From Thalassospira sp. MCCC 1A01148 (lineage in GTDB: Bacteria; Pseudomonadota; Alphaproteobacteria; Rhodospirillales; Thalassospiraceae), in assembly GCF_001613795.1 (NCBI RefSeq), contig NZ_LPVZ01000012.1, forward strand, positions 248,001 through 312,000: a stretch of 64,000 bases of DNA, read 5' to 3'. Both the position numbers and the translations under genes were made by a program. Positions 9,221 to 19,482 of this stretch are shown here, piece after piece. The notes under the pieces were generated by a model. It was not told where the DNA came from and ran no database searches. It worked only from the letters and a program-made list of their open reading frames with translations. The number at the start of each line of letters is the position of its first letter. The stretch's first letter is position 1.

Positions 9221-10441
9221 TTAATCGAGCGAGGTGTTACCGAGCAACCGCCCGCCAAAGCCTTCCTTGATGAGGCGGTCGATCACGTCCTGACCATGGC
9301 GGGTATCGCGGACTTCAAGCACCATATCGACGTCGGTTTGCTTGGCTGGCACATCATAGAAATGGCGCTGATGATAGACTTCAATGATGTTTGCCTCTTC
9401 TTCGCCGATCAATGCGCTGATGGTGGACAATGCGCCCGGGACGTCCGGAATTTCGATCCGGACACGCACAAGACGCCCTTCACGCGCCATACCACGCATC
9501 AGAACCTGCGCAAGCAAGCGGGTGTCGATATTGCCGCCACTGACAATCAGACAGACTTTCTTGCCCTTGAAGCGATCCGGGTGATCCAGCAGGGCTGCGA
9601 GCGGGGCTGCACCGGCACCTTCGACAACGCTTTTCTCGATCTCGATCATCATCTGGATGGATCGTTCGATCGAGCTTTCTTCGACCGGAACGACGTCATC
9701 GAGCTTTTCCTTGCAGATTTCAAGCGTCAGGCCGCCGGGCTGTTTGACAGCGATGCCTTCGGCGATGGTGACGCCACCGCCCGTGAATTCTTTGCCGTGC
9801 ATGCCTTCATACATTGACGGGTAAAGCTTGGTCTCAACCCCCACGACTTCGATATCGGGGCGTCGTGACTTGATCGCGGTGACAACACCGGATGCCAGAC
9901 CGCCACCGCCAATCGGCACCACAATGGTGTCGATGTCTGTATTTTCATTGAGAATTTCGAGCCCGACGGTGCCCTGACCAGCGATGATATGTGGGTCATC
10001 AAAGGGATGAACAAAGGTCAGGCCGCGTTCCTGCTGGATGCGACCGGCGGCTTCAAGGCTTTCGGCAAAGACGTTGCCGGTCAGAACGACTTCGGCGCCG
10101 TGCGAACGCGTATGGTGGACCTTGGTGTAGGGGGTGTTTTTGGGCATTACGATGGTGGCGGGAATGCCAAGACGCTTGGCGTTATAGGCAACGCCCTGCG
10201 CGTGGTTACCCGCCGAGACGGCGATAACACCCTTGTCGCGTTCTTCTGGTGTCAGGCTTGCCAGTTTGACATATGCGCCACGTTCCTTGAAGGACGCGGT
10301 ATATTGCTGGTTTTCAAGTTTAAGATAAACTTCTGCCTGGCAAATATTTGAAAGCGTTAATGATTTTACCAGTGGTGTTTTCGCGACGATGTCTTCGAGC
10401 AAGCCGGATGCGCGAACAATGTCGTGATAGGAAACAGTCAT
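9221..10441 (-). CDS. ilvA: Threonine ammonia-lyase with C-terminal ACT-like domain
   Basis: PLP enzyme that deaminates threonine to 2-oxobutyrate (isoleucine synthesis or threonine breakdown). From the ATG at 10441 it has 406 residues; AGGAG sits ten bases upstream, whereas the upstream ATG at 10450 is too close to it. Catalytic Lys52 lies in TASFKERGA. SAGNHAQGVAYNAKRLG and the phosphate-binding GGGGLASG loop are present. An ACT-type regulatory region follows (about residues 325-400: VRVRIEIPDVPGALSTIS). This is the roughly 400-residue form common in alphaproteobacteria, shorter than the two-ACT-like E. coli IlvA, so feedback behaviour may differ. Confidence 0.9.
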   Translation of the reverse strand: MTVSYHDIVRASGLLEDIVAKTPLVKSLTLSNICQAEVYLKLENQQYTASFKERGAYVKLASLTPEERDKGVIAVSAGNHAQGVAYNAKRLGIPATIVMPKNTPYTKVHHTRSHGAEVVLTGNVFAESLEAAGRIQQERGLTFVHPFDDPHIIAGQGTVGLEILNENTDIDTIVVPIGGGGLASGVVTAIKSRRPDIEVVGVETKLYPSMYEGMHGKEFTGGGVTIAEGIAVKQPGGLTLEICKEKLDDVVPVEESSIERSIQMMIEIEKSVVEGAGAAPLAALLDHPDRFKGKKVCLIVSGGNIDTRLLAQVLMRGMAREGRLVRVRIEIPDVPGALSTISALIGEEEANIIEVYHQRHFYDVPAKQTDVDMVLEVRDTRHGQDVIDRLIKEGFGGRLLGNTSLD

Positions 10442-10795
10442 AATTTCCATGCTCCTGCGGCCACCACCTGTCTGGTATGGTGGCAATAATATCATGTGTT
10501 GGGTGAAAAACGGTAATCAACCGGACCTGTCATCCGCAGATGACAGGGATCACATTCGCAGGTCGGAAATCCCCATAATCATGGCGATCACACCGGCACG
10601 AAGCGTCGGGCGGGAGTGTGATTCGAGGATGTCAGTAGCTGCAGACATAGCCATGTACTTTCCGGGTTTGGATGTGTTTGAGAAACGCACCTTTGCGGAT
10701 TGCACGCGCAAGGTCAAGTACGTGAAGAGAAAAACCGGGTTGCGTGACATGCAACCCGGTTCCCTGATGTTCTTTGTGTTCAGCCAGTCGGCGCT
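10442..10795. other. Intergenic region: ilvA leader and ALDH 3' end
   Basis: About 350 nt without a firm gene. On the ilvA strand it holds a perfect 9-bp hairpin (10526-10534 with 10539-10547, loop CGCA) about 85 nt before the ilvA start. Immediately upstream of that is a 32-codon reading frame (10550-10648, minus) with GGAAAG nine bases before its ATG. The far end is the ALDH terminator. The small frame is a weak candidate only. Confidence 0.4.
10729..10761 (-). terminator. Rho-independent terminator of the aldehyde dehydrogenase gene
   Basis: AACCGGGTTGC (10733-10743) pairs with GCAACCCGGTT (10751-10761). On the minus strand it ends in TTTTTCTC. Confidence 0.85.
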
Positions 10796-12283
10796 TTATT
10801 CCATGTTCAGGATCACGGTCTTCTTGTAGGTGAAGTGTTCAAGCATGCTTTCAAGCGATGCTTCCTTGCCAAGTCCGGAAAGCTTGATGCCGCCATAGGA
10901 CAGGTTCGGTTGCACGACGAGGTTCTGGTTGACCTGCACAAAGCCCGCCTCAAGGCGTTTGGTTGCGACAAGTGCAGTTTTAAGATCCGTTGTCCAGACG
11001 GTCGCGGCCAGACCAAAATCACTGTCATTGGCAAGTTCAAGGGCCTCTTCAAAGGTTTTGAACTTGAAGACACAGGCGACAGGGCCAAAAATTTCTTCCC
11101 GGGCAACGCGTGCGTTTGGATCAACATCGGTGAAGATCACCGGGCGGACGAACAGGCCATCGGAAAGGGCGCTGTCAGTGGGAAGGGCGCTTAGTTCATT
11201 TTTGGTTGCGCCTTCTTTTTCGCCGGTTTCGATATAACCGCAGACCTTGTCGAACTGTTTGCGGTTGATGATTGTGCCGATGTCGGTTTCTTCATCCAGC
11301 GGGTCGCCCATTTTAAGGCTGTTGACCTTGTCAATCAGGCGTTTGACGAATTCGTCATGGAGGCTTTCATGCACCAGCATGCGCGAAGCCGCCGTGCAGC
11401 TTTGTCCCTGACGGGTGAAGCGCATGCCACCAATCGCACCGGCAATCGCCTTATCAAGGTCGGCATCACCCATGACGATCATCGGTGACTTGCCGCCGAG
11501 TTCGAGTGTGACCGGAATGAGTTTTTCGGCAGCGGCGCGATACACCGTGCGGCCGGTTTCAACCGATCCGGTGAATGAAACCTTTTTGACGTCCTTGTGT
11601 TCGACCAGCGGGCCACCGCAAGAAGGGCCAAAGCCCGAAAGGATGTTGAACACACCAGCCGGAAGAACTTCCTGCATGATTTGGCAAACGCGCAGAACAG
11701 CAAGCGGAGTATCTTCTGCGGATTTGACGACGACCGCGTTACCGGCAACCAGTGCCGGGGCCACCTTGATCGCCATCAGCATCATGGGCACGTTCCACGG
11801 AATGATCGCACCGACGACGCCCACGGCTTCGCGGGTGGTCAGGGTCATCATGTTCGGGTTGAACGGAACCGTTTCGCCCTTGAGTTCGGATGCCAAGCCA
11901 CCGAAGAAGACAAACATGTCGGCCAGAACAGATGCCTCCACGCGGCTTTCGGTACGAAGGGCCTTGCCCGATTCCAGGGCAACCAGACGTCCGAGTTCTT
12001 CGGAATGGGACATCAGAATGCGACCACATTCGGCCAGCAACTTGCCGCGTTCACGTGCAGGGCGTTCTGCCCAATCCTTCTGGGCGGCTTTGGCCGCTGC
12101 GACGGCAGTTGCGACGTCATCGGCGTCACCATCTGCGGCCTGACCGATGACCTTGCCCGTTGCAGGGTTGAGAACATCAAAGCTCTTGCCGTTTTTTGGG
12201 GCGACAAGTTTTCCGTTGATCAGGTGATAGCCAGACAGTTCCTTGGCCAGAACGGTAGGATCAAGGATCGGATCGATGGGCAT
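10796..12283 (-). CDS. NAD(P)-dependent aldehyde dehydrogenase
   Basis: Oxidises an aldehyde to the acid in the cytoplasm. 495 residues, a full-length ALDH. Key residues are visible: Asn164 in IIPWNVPMM, Glu261 in LELGGKSP and the nucleophile Cys296 in GQSCTAASR; the NAD-fold FTGSVETG (about 237-244) is intact. The Cys context is that of acid-forming, not CoA-acylating, enzymes. The substrate is not identifiable. The gene is divergent from a PLP decarboxylase with an operator-like GGTA-N6-TACC site in the 255-nt gap. The decarboxylase and the nearby malonyl-CoA synthetase suggest an amino-aldehyde or semialdehyde substrate; that is inference. Confidence 0.88.
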   Translation of the reverse strand: MPIDPILDPTVLAKELSGYHLINGKLVAPKNGKSFDVLNPATGKVIGQAADGDADDVATAVAAAKAAQKDWAERPARERGKLLAECGRILMSHSEELGRLVALESGKALRTESRVEASVLADMFVFFGGLASELKGETVPFNPNMMTLTTREAVGVVGAIIPWNVPMMLMAIKVAPALVAGNAVVVKSAEDTPLAVLRVCQIMQEVLPAGVFNILSGFGPSCGGPLVEHKDVKKVSFTGSVETGRTVYRAAAEKLIPVTLELGGKSPMIVMGDADLDKAIAGAIGGMRFTRQGQSCTAASRMLVHESLHDEFVKRLIDKVNSLKMGDPLDEETDIGTIINRKQFDKVCGYIETGEKEGATKNELSALPTDSALSDGLFVRPVIFTDVDPNARVAREEIFGPVACVFKFKTFEEALELANDSDFGLAATVWTTDLKTALVATKRLEAGFVQVNQNLVVQPNLSYGGIKLSGLGKEASLESMLEHFTYKKTVILNME

Positions 12284-12346
12284 TTCAGGCTCCCTGTAGG
12301 TTGATGTGCGAGTGCGGAAAACCGCGTGGGGCGCACAATATTGGTT

Positions 12347-12368
12347 ATTTGGTATTGGTTTACCAAAT
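12347..12368. promoter_or_regulatory. Operator-like inverted repeat, GGTA-N6-TACC type (site 1)
   Basis: Perfect 8-bp arms ATTTGGTA (12347-12354) and TACCAAAT (12361-12368) around TTGGTT. It lies between divergent genes, 64 nt before the ALDH start and about 170 nt before the decarboxylase start. The GGTA-N6-TACC core recurs at 13768 and 21805. Confidence 0.65.
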
Positions 12369-12538
12369 TATCGACAGGGCGACCCAATATCAAGCGCAAT
12401 TAGCACCCTAATCGGTGCAGAGCAGATGCAAGTCGCATGACAGGGGGCAAAAGGGCTGTTACCCTTGGCAGGCTGAAAGGCCAGCCCGGCGGCGGTACGT
12501 GTCTGGGCGCCTGATATTCGCAAACGATGGAGTATATT

Positions 12539-13711
12539 GTGCCACGTCATTTCGATACGACGTTCGATGTTGTTAAGGAACTCAAACCTTCCTATCCGGT
12601 GTATTGCCTAAGACCCAATATTCTTCGAGAAACAGCGCAGCGCTTTGTCGAAATGTTCCCGGGAGACGTCCTTTATGCGGTGAAGTGCAACCCGCATCCG
12701 GAGGTCATGCGATATCTTCATGAAGGCGGGGTGCGCCATTTCGACACCGCGTCGCCAGAAGAGATTTCCATCGTGCGCCGCCAATTCCCGGGAATGAAGG
12801 CCTATTTCATGCATCCGGTCAAAAGTCGTGATGCAATTCGTAATGCCTATCGGGTGTTCGGGATTGATCACTATGTGATTGATACCATCGAAGAACTTGA
12901 GAAAATCCGCGAGGAGACCGAGGGCGATACGAACCTGGTTATCCATGTGCGTCTTGCGACCCCGCCAGCTGGTGCGACCTATAACCTTTCCGCCAAGTTT
13001 GGTGCGCGTCCGATGGTGGCAGCCGAGCTTCTGAAGAAAGTCGACGAATATGGCTATCACGCTGGCCTGTGTTTCCATGTCGGGTCGCAATGCACCACGC
13101 CAACCGGTTACCGCATTGCGGTCGAACTTATCCGTCAGGTCGTCGATTTCTCGGGGGTTAAGGTCAAGCATATTGACGTTGGGGGCGGTTTCCCCGGTCA
13201 GTATATGAACCAGCGCGGGGCTAGCCTTGACGAGTTCATGGACGAGATCAAGGATTGTATCCGCTGGCTTGATATGCCCGACACGACTTATATGTGCGAA
13301 CCGGGCAGGGCGTTGGTTTCCAGTGGTATTTCCCTGATCACGCAGGTGCATTTGCGCAAGGAAGATACGCTGTTCATCAATGATGGTGTTTATGGCAGCC
13401 TTTCGGAGACAGTAACCGGGCAATTGCGTTATCCGGTGCGCCCGATGCGCATTGATGGCGATTTTGATCCGCATGAAACGCTCGACTTCACGATCTATGG
13501 ACCGACCTGCGACAATATGGATGTATTACCGGCAACCGTGACCTTGCCTGCCGACATTCGCGAAGGTGACTGGATCGAGTTTGGTCATATCGGCGCCTAT
13601 AGCAATGCGCTTGCCACACATTTCAACGGGTTCCATCCCGAGGTGCAGGTAACGGTTAGCGAAGCGTTCCCTTATATCGACGGTGAGTTTCCGTCGGTCG
13701 CGATGGACTAG
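12539..13711 (+). CDS. Type III PLP-dependent decarboxylase (ornithine/lysine decarboxylase-like)
   Basis: Alanine-racemase-fold decarboxylase, probably making a diamine (putrescine or cadaverine) from ornithine or lysine. About 390 residues. The PLP lysine lies in YAVKCNPHP (residue 49 from the GTG start); GGGFPGQY binds the PLP phosphate; FHVGSQC and the C-terminal YGPTCDNMD, whose Cys takes part in catalysis in this family, are intact. I prefer GTG at 12539 because GGAG lies six bases upstream; ATG at 12527 is in frame but has no Shine-Dalgarno. Substrate choice between ornithine and lysine cannot be settled here. The next gene forward is matB, after a 157-nt gap holding its own operator-like site. 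Confidence 0.85.
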   Translation: MPRHFDTTFDVVKELKPSYPVYCLRPNILRETAQRFVEMFPGDVLYAVKCNPHPEVMRYLHEGGVRHFDTASPEEISIVRRQFPGMKAYFMHPVKSRDAIRNAYRVFGIDHYVIDTIEELEKIREETEGDTNLVIHVRLATPPAGATYNLSAKFGARPMVAAELLKKVDEYGYHAGLCFHVGSQCTTPTGYRIAVELIRQVVDFSGVKVKHIDVGGGFPGQYMNQRGASLDEFMDEIKDCIRWLDMPDTTYMCEPGRALVSSGISLITQVHLRKEDTLFINDGVYGSLSETVTGQLRYPVRPMRIDGDFDPHETLDFTIYGPTCDNMDVLPATVTLPADIREGDWIEFGHIGAYSNALATHFNGFHPEVQVTVSEAFPYIDGEFPSVAMD

Positions 13712-13766
13712 GGCGTAAACACAAGGGCGTTGGGAAAAACCGATAAAATTGATCATTACGGTAAAA

Positions 13767-13782
13767 AGGTACTTGTTTACCT
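13767..13782. promoter_or_regulatory. Operator-like inverted repeat, GGTA-N6-TACC type (site 2)
   Basis: AGGTA (13767-13771), CTTGTT, TACCT (13778-13782), about 87 nt before the matB start. Over the 14-bp core it matches site 1 (12351-12364) at 12 positions, including the asymmetric spacer TTG/TT bases. Confidence 0.6.
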
Positions 13783-13868
13783 ATAATGGTTGATTGCACT
13801 ATGCTGCCCGCACGAATGACCGGCAGGGAAACCTGCCGGTCAGAACGATTTCTTGGGGAAGCAGTACA

Positions 13869-15386
13869 GTGACCAACAGCCTTTTCATGCGTATCCGTGA
13901 CCGGTTTCCATCAGATTTGTCTTCGGTGCTGATCGAGACGCCGGGTGGCAAAACCTATAGCTATGGGGATGCAGAAACAGCATCTGCCCAGATTGCCGGT
14001 CTTCTGACGTCGCTTGGTGCGAAAAAGGGCGACAGGGTTGCCGTTCAGGTCGATAAATCCCCCGAAGCACTGTTTCTTTATCTTGGCTGCATTCGTGCGG
14101 GTCTTGTGTATCTGCCGCTGAATACCGCTTATCAGGCGGGTGAGCTTGCCTATTTCATGGATAACGCATCGCCGGTGATCTTCGTGTGCCAGCCCCATCG
14201 TGAGGATGAGGTCAAGGCAATCGCGAACGATCAGGGCGTTGCGCATGTTCTGACTTTGGGCATGGAATCCGAGGGAAGCTTGATGGATGGGGCGGCATCG
14301 CAACCATCGGACTTCGCCCCGGTTGCCTGTGATGATGACGCGCTGGCGGCTATTCTTTATACCTCGGGCACAACAGGCAAGCCCAAGGGGGCGATGATGA
14401 CCCAGATGAACCTGTGGTCCAACGCGGCAACGCTTGAAAAGCTGTGGGGCTTTAACGGCGACGATACGCTGCTGCATGCCTTGCCAATCTTCCATACCCA
14501 TGGCCTTTTCATCGCGTGTCACTGTGTGATGCTGTCGGGATCAAAAATGTTCTTCTTGCCGAAGTTTGATCGTGATCAGGTAATGTCCCTTTTGCCGCGC
14601 AGTACCGTGATGATGGGGGTACCAACCTTCTACGTCCGTCTGTTGTCAGGCGAAGACTTTACCGCCGATGTTACATCAAACATGCGGCTGTTCATTTCCG
14701 GGTCCGCGCCGCTTCTGCCCGAGACATTTACCGCCTTCAAGGAGCGCACCGGCAAGGCGTTGCTGGAACGTTACGGCATGACAGAAATGGGCATGGCAAC
14801 ATCCAACCCGCTGGTTGGAGAACGGATTGTTCATACGGTCGGTCCGGCATTGCCCGATGTGGATGTCCGTGTATGTGATGAAGACGGCAGTGTTCTGGGT
14901 ACAGACGAGATCGGCGTGCTTGAAGCGCGTGGACCGAATGTATTTTCCGGTTACTGGCAGATGCCTGAAAAAACCGCCGAGGAATTCCGTGAAGGCGGAT
15001 TCTTTATCACTGGCGACATCGCCAAGATCGATGCCAAGGGATATGTCCATATTGTCGGGCGTGCCAAGGATCTGGTGATTTCCGGCGGATTTAATGTCTA
15101 TCCCAAGGAAATTGAAACCCTGATCGACAAGATGGATGGTGTTGTTGAAAGTGCCGTGATTGGCGTTCAGCACCCCGATTTTGGCGAGGCGGTTGTTGCC
15201 GTGATCGTGCCGGAAGAAAAGGGCGGTCTAAGTGAAGAGGGCGTGATTGCCACGATCAAATCCGAACTGGCCAACTTCAAGGTGCCCAAGCGGGTTTTCT
15301 TTGTCGATGAACTGCCACGTAACGCAATGGGCAAGGTGCAAAAGAATGTCCTGCGCGAGGAACACAAGGCCTTGTTTGCCAACTGA
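13869..15386 (+). CDS. matB: Malonyl-CoA synthetase (acyl-CoA synthetase family)
   Basis: ATP-dependent ligase predicted to activate malonate (and often methylmalonate) to its CoA thioester. 505 residues from GTG 13869, the size of MatB enzymes; GGGGAAG lies upstream, and the longer frame back to 13794 lacks support. Adenylate-forming motifs in order: YTSGTTGKPKGAMMTQMNL, ERYGMTEMGM, FITGDIAKID, GRAKDLVISGGFNVYPKEIE, and PRNAMGKVQKN with the C-terminal catalytic Lys. MatB is assigned from overall resemblance, so another short acid substrate is possible. It stands alone between an operator-like site and a strong terminator. Confidence 0.8.
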   Translation: MTNSLFMRIRDRFPSDLSSVLIETPGGKTYSYGDAETASAQIAGLLTSLGAKKGDRVAVQVDKSPEALFLYLGCIRAGLVYLPLNTAYQAGELAYFMDNASPVIFVCQPHREDEVKAIANDQGVAHVLTLGMESEGSLMDGAASQPSDFAPVACDDDALAAILYTSGTTGKPKGAMMTQMNLWSNAATLEKLWGFNGDDTLLHALPIFHTHGLFIACHCVMLSGSKMFFLPKFDRDQVMSLLPRSTVMMGVPTFYVRLLSGEDFTADVTSNMRLFISGSAPLLPETFTAFKERTGKALLERYGMTEMGMATSNPLVGERIVHTVGPALPDVDVRVCDEDGSVLGTDEIGVLEARGPNVFSGYWQMPEKTAEEFREGGFFITGDIAKIDAKGYVHIVGRAKDLVISGGFNVYPKEIETLIDKMDGVVESAVIGVQHPDFGEAVVAVIVPEEKGGLSEEGVIATIKSELANFKVPKRVFFVDELPRNAMGKVQKNVLREEHKALFAN

Positions 15387-15440
15387 CATATGGCGAACGA
15401 GACGGGGCTTTTGATCCCGGATTATAAGATGCAGACAAAG

Positions 15441-15475
15441 AAAAAACCCCGACAGAGCTTCTGTCGGGGTTTTTT
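15441..15475. terminator. Bidirectional terminator after matB
   Basis: A perfect 16-bp stem: the arm 15441-15456 (six A's then CCCCGACAGA) pairs with 15460-15475 over a 3-nt loop. It serves matB and the convergent DUF1127 gene. Confidence 0.9.
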
Positions 15476-15496
15476 CGTGGACGCTACGGTCGTGGC

Positions 15497-15655
15497 TTAG
15501 CGACCGAAAGCAACACGGTGTGCTACATCGTCGATCATATCGCGGTTCAAACCGATGTCAGCCAGTTCGCGCGTATCAAGCTTACGCAGCGCATTCTGGG
15601 TCTGGTACTGAACGCGCAGAGCGCGAAGGAAAGCAAAAATCTTGGTTACGATCAT
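15497..15655 (-). CDS. DUF1127 (YjiS-like) small protein
   Basis: A 52-residue Arg-rich microprotein. The DUF1127 core is clear: a Leu/Arg helix, then ALRKLDTRELADIGLNRDMI, followed by DDVAHRVAFGR at the C-terminus. Small DUF1127 proteins in alphaproteobacteria are stress- or nutrient-responsive and some act with RNA or in phosphate/carbon adaptation; no function is proved for this one. The start ATG at 15655 is preceded by a weak GGTG. A perfect inverted repeat at 15725 lies about 70 nt upstream in the likely promoter. It shares the terminator at 15441 with matB. Confidence 0.85.
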   Translation of the reverse strand: MIVTKIFAFLRALRVQYQTQNALRKLDTRELADIGLNRDMIDDVAHRVAFGR

Positions 15656-16134
15656 TTCATCACCTATTTCAAACCGGCCGATTATTCGGCGTCTATTCAG
15701 TTAACCGGCATGTTCTCACCGAGATATTCCGCATCGGAATAGTTAGCTGGTTTGACGTGTCGGTTTGCATGGGATGTATCGAATGATCAACTGCTTGGTG
15801 GCGCATTCATCAGTCGATACGTCCTATTCATTTCGTGAAGGCAATCTACGGGTGATTGCGGATATAATCCAATGCGTTTTTTGCATGTCAGCGAATTGAA
15901 AAGCGCAGAAATCCCTGAAATCTCTCGTTAATGGGTCGGTTTTTCGACGGGTAATGTCATTTGTCGCTATTTATTGCTATGCGTGGGGTGCATGGGTTCT
16001 AAAGTTGCGTGACATGCTATGGTTGATTACCGGACTTTGTGGTGTTGCGAATAATTTTAGGTGTAATTAAAGCGCTAATCGGTTTGAATACGCCGGAATT
16101 TGAATGACGTGCCGTTCGTGTGGGAGAAGCGACT
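15656..16134. other. Intergenic region between divergent DUF1127 and HAD genes
   Basis: About 480 nt, AT-richer than its neighbours in the 15830-16090 half. Apart from the inverted repeat at 15725-15741 and the two promoters it must contain, I see no gene. A 38-codon frame at 15783 on the plus strand has no coding signs. Confidence 0.5.
15725..15741. promoter_or_regulatory. Perfect inverted repeat upstream of the DUF1127 gene
   Basis: TATTCCG (15725-15731), CAT, CGGAATA (15735-15741). It is about 70 nt before the DUF1127 start, where an operator would lie. I cannot assign a regulator. Confidence 0.45.
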
Positions 16135-17106
16135 ATGAGTGCCAATCGGTTACAACTGGATTTTGCGCAGGCGATGGATGCCTATTTGCGCTATGCGCCG
16201 CGTCTGCCGCAAGTTCAGCCCGATGCCGTGCCCGCAGCGACTGATTATGTTGATAATCTTCTGGCGATTGCCGACCAGTTTGATTTGATCGTGTTTGATG
16301 CCTTTGGCGTGCTTAATAGTGGACAAAGCGCCATTCCCGGTGCGGTCAAGACGGTCGCCGCCCTTCAGGAAATGGGCAAGAAGATCGCGGTTGTGACCAA
16401 TGATGCCTCAAGCTCGGGCGAGGCCATTCTGGCGCGTCATCGCAGCCGTGGTTTTGATTTTGACAATAACAGCCTGATCAGCAGCCAGCAGTTCGTCGCC
16501 CCGCTGATGGGCGGGTACGCCGATATCACCCATTGGGGCGCAATGGCGCCGACCGACTGGCCGTTTGACATTCTGCCCGGTCTGGTGGAGCCGCTTGGCA
16601 GTGATCGGACGCTTTATGATGCGGTTGGCGGGTTCCTGCTGATTGATTCTGATAGCTGGACCGATACGCAGCAGTCCCTTCTGGAACAAAGCCTGAAAGC
16701 GAACCCGCGTCCGATCCTGGTGGGCAATCCGGATATCTGCGCACCGATGGGGGATTTCCTGTCGGTTGAGTCGGGGTACTTTGCACATCTGGCGGGCGAT
16801 GCATCCGGTGTCATGCCGCAATGCGTCGGCAAGCCGTATCATCATGTATTCGAGGAAGTCCTCAAACGACATCCAGATATTGATCGCAGCCGTGTTTTGA
16901 TGGTCGGCGATACGGTGCATACCGATGTGCTGGGTGGTCTGGCGTCGGGGATCAAGACGCTTCTGGTTCATCAGGGCGGTTTCCTTGACGGACAGGATAT
17001 TGAAGGTGCGTTTGCGCGATCCGGTCTGCGTCCGCATTTCTGTGCGCGAGCTATCGGCCATGGCATTGAAGACGATGTCGATGCGGTTGCCGTTCAGTCC
17101 GCGTGA
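16135..17106 (+). CDS. HAD superfamily (subfamily IIA) hydrolase-like protein
   Basis: 323-residue HAD-IIA (NagD-like) protein. ATG 16135 follows GGGAGAAG; the in-frame GTG at 16120 is inside that signal. Visible motifs: VFDAFGVLNS (residues 53-62, motif I), VTNDASSSGE (motif II), and MVGDTVHTDVLGGLASGI (motif IV). Odd point: motif I reads D-A-F, whereas phosphatases have D-x-D. The second Asp, the general acid, is replaced by Phe57. This fits haloacid-dehalogenase-like variants or an altered chemistry, so sugar-phosphate phosphatase activity should not be assumed. Single gene ending at a bidirectional terminator. Confidence 0.8.
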   Translation: MSANRLQLDFAQAMDAYLRYAPRLPQVQPDAVPAATDYVDNLLAIADQFDLIVFDAFGVLNSGQSAIPGAVKTVAALQEMGKKIAVVTNDASSSGEAILARHRSRGFDFDNNSLISSQQFVAPLMGGYADITHWGAMAPTDWPFDILPGLVEPLGSDRTLYDAVGGFLLIDSDSWTDTQQSLLEQSLKANPRPILVGNPDICAPMGDFLSVESGYFAHLAGDASGVMPQCVGKPYHHVFEEVLKRHPDIDRSRVLMVGDTVHTDVLGGLASGIKTLLVHQGGFLDGQDIEGAFARSGLRPHFCARAIGHGIEDDVDAVAVQSA

Positions 17107-17128
17107 TCTGTTGCAGGATACACGAAAA

Positions 17129-17158
17129 CAAAAAGGGCCTCGATTGAGGCCCTTTTTT
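17129..17158. terminator. Bidirectional terminator between the HAD gene and hemB
   Basis: AAAAGGGCCTC (17131-17141), loop GATT, GAGGCCCTTTT (17146-17156), with A and T runs on both sides. Confidence 0.85.
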
Positions 17159-17190
17159 ATTCCAGAGTCTGGTGCAGCGTGGCGGGAAGG

Positions 17191-19448
<2,258 letters not shown>

Positions 19449-19482
19449 TTAACGAGTTTCTCCGCAAGGCGAGGGCAGCCGA

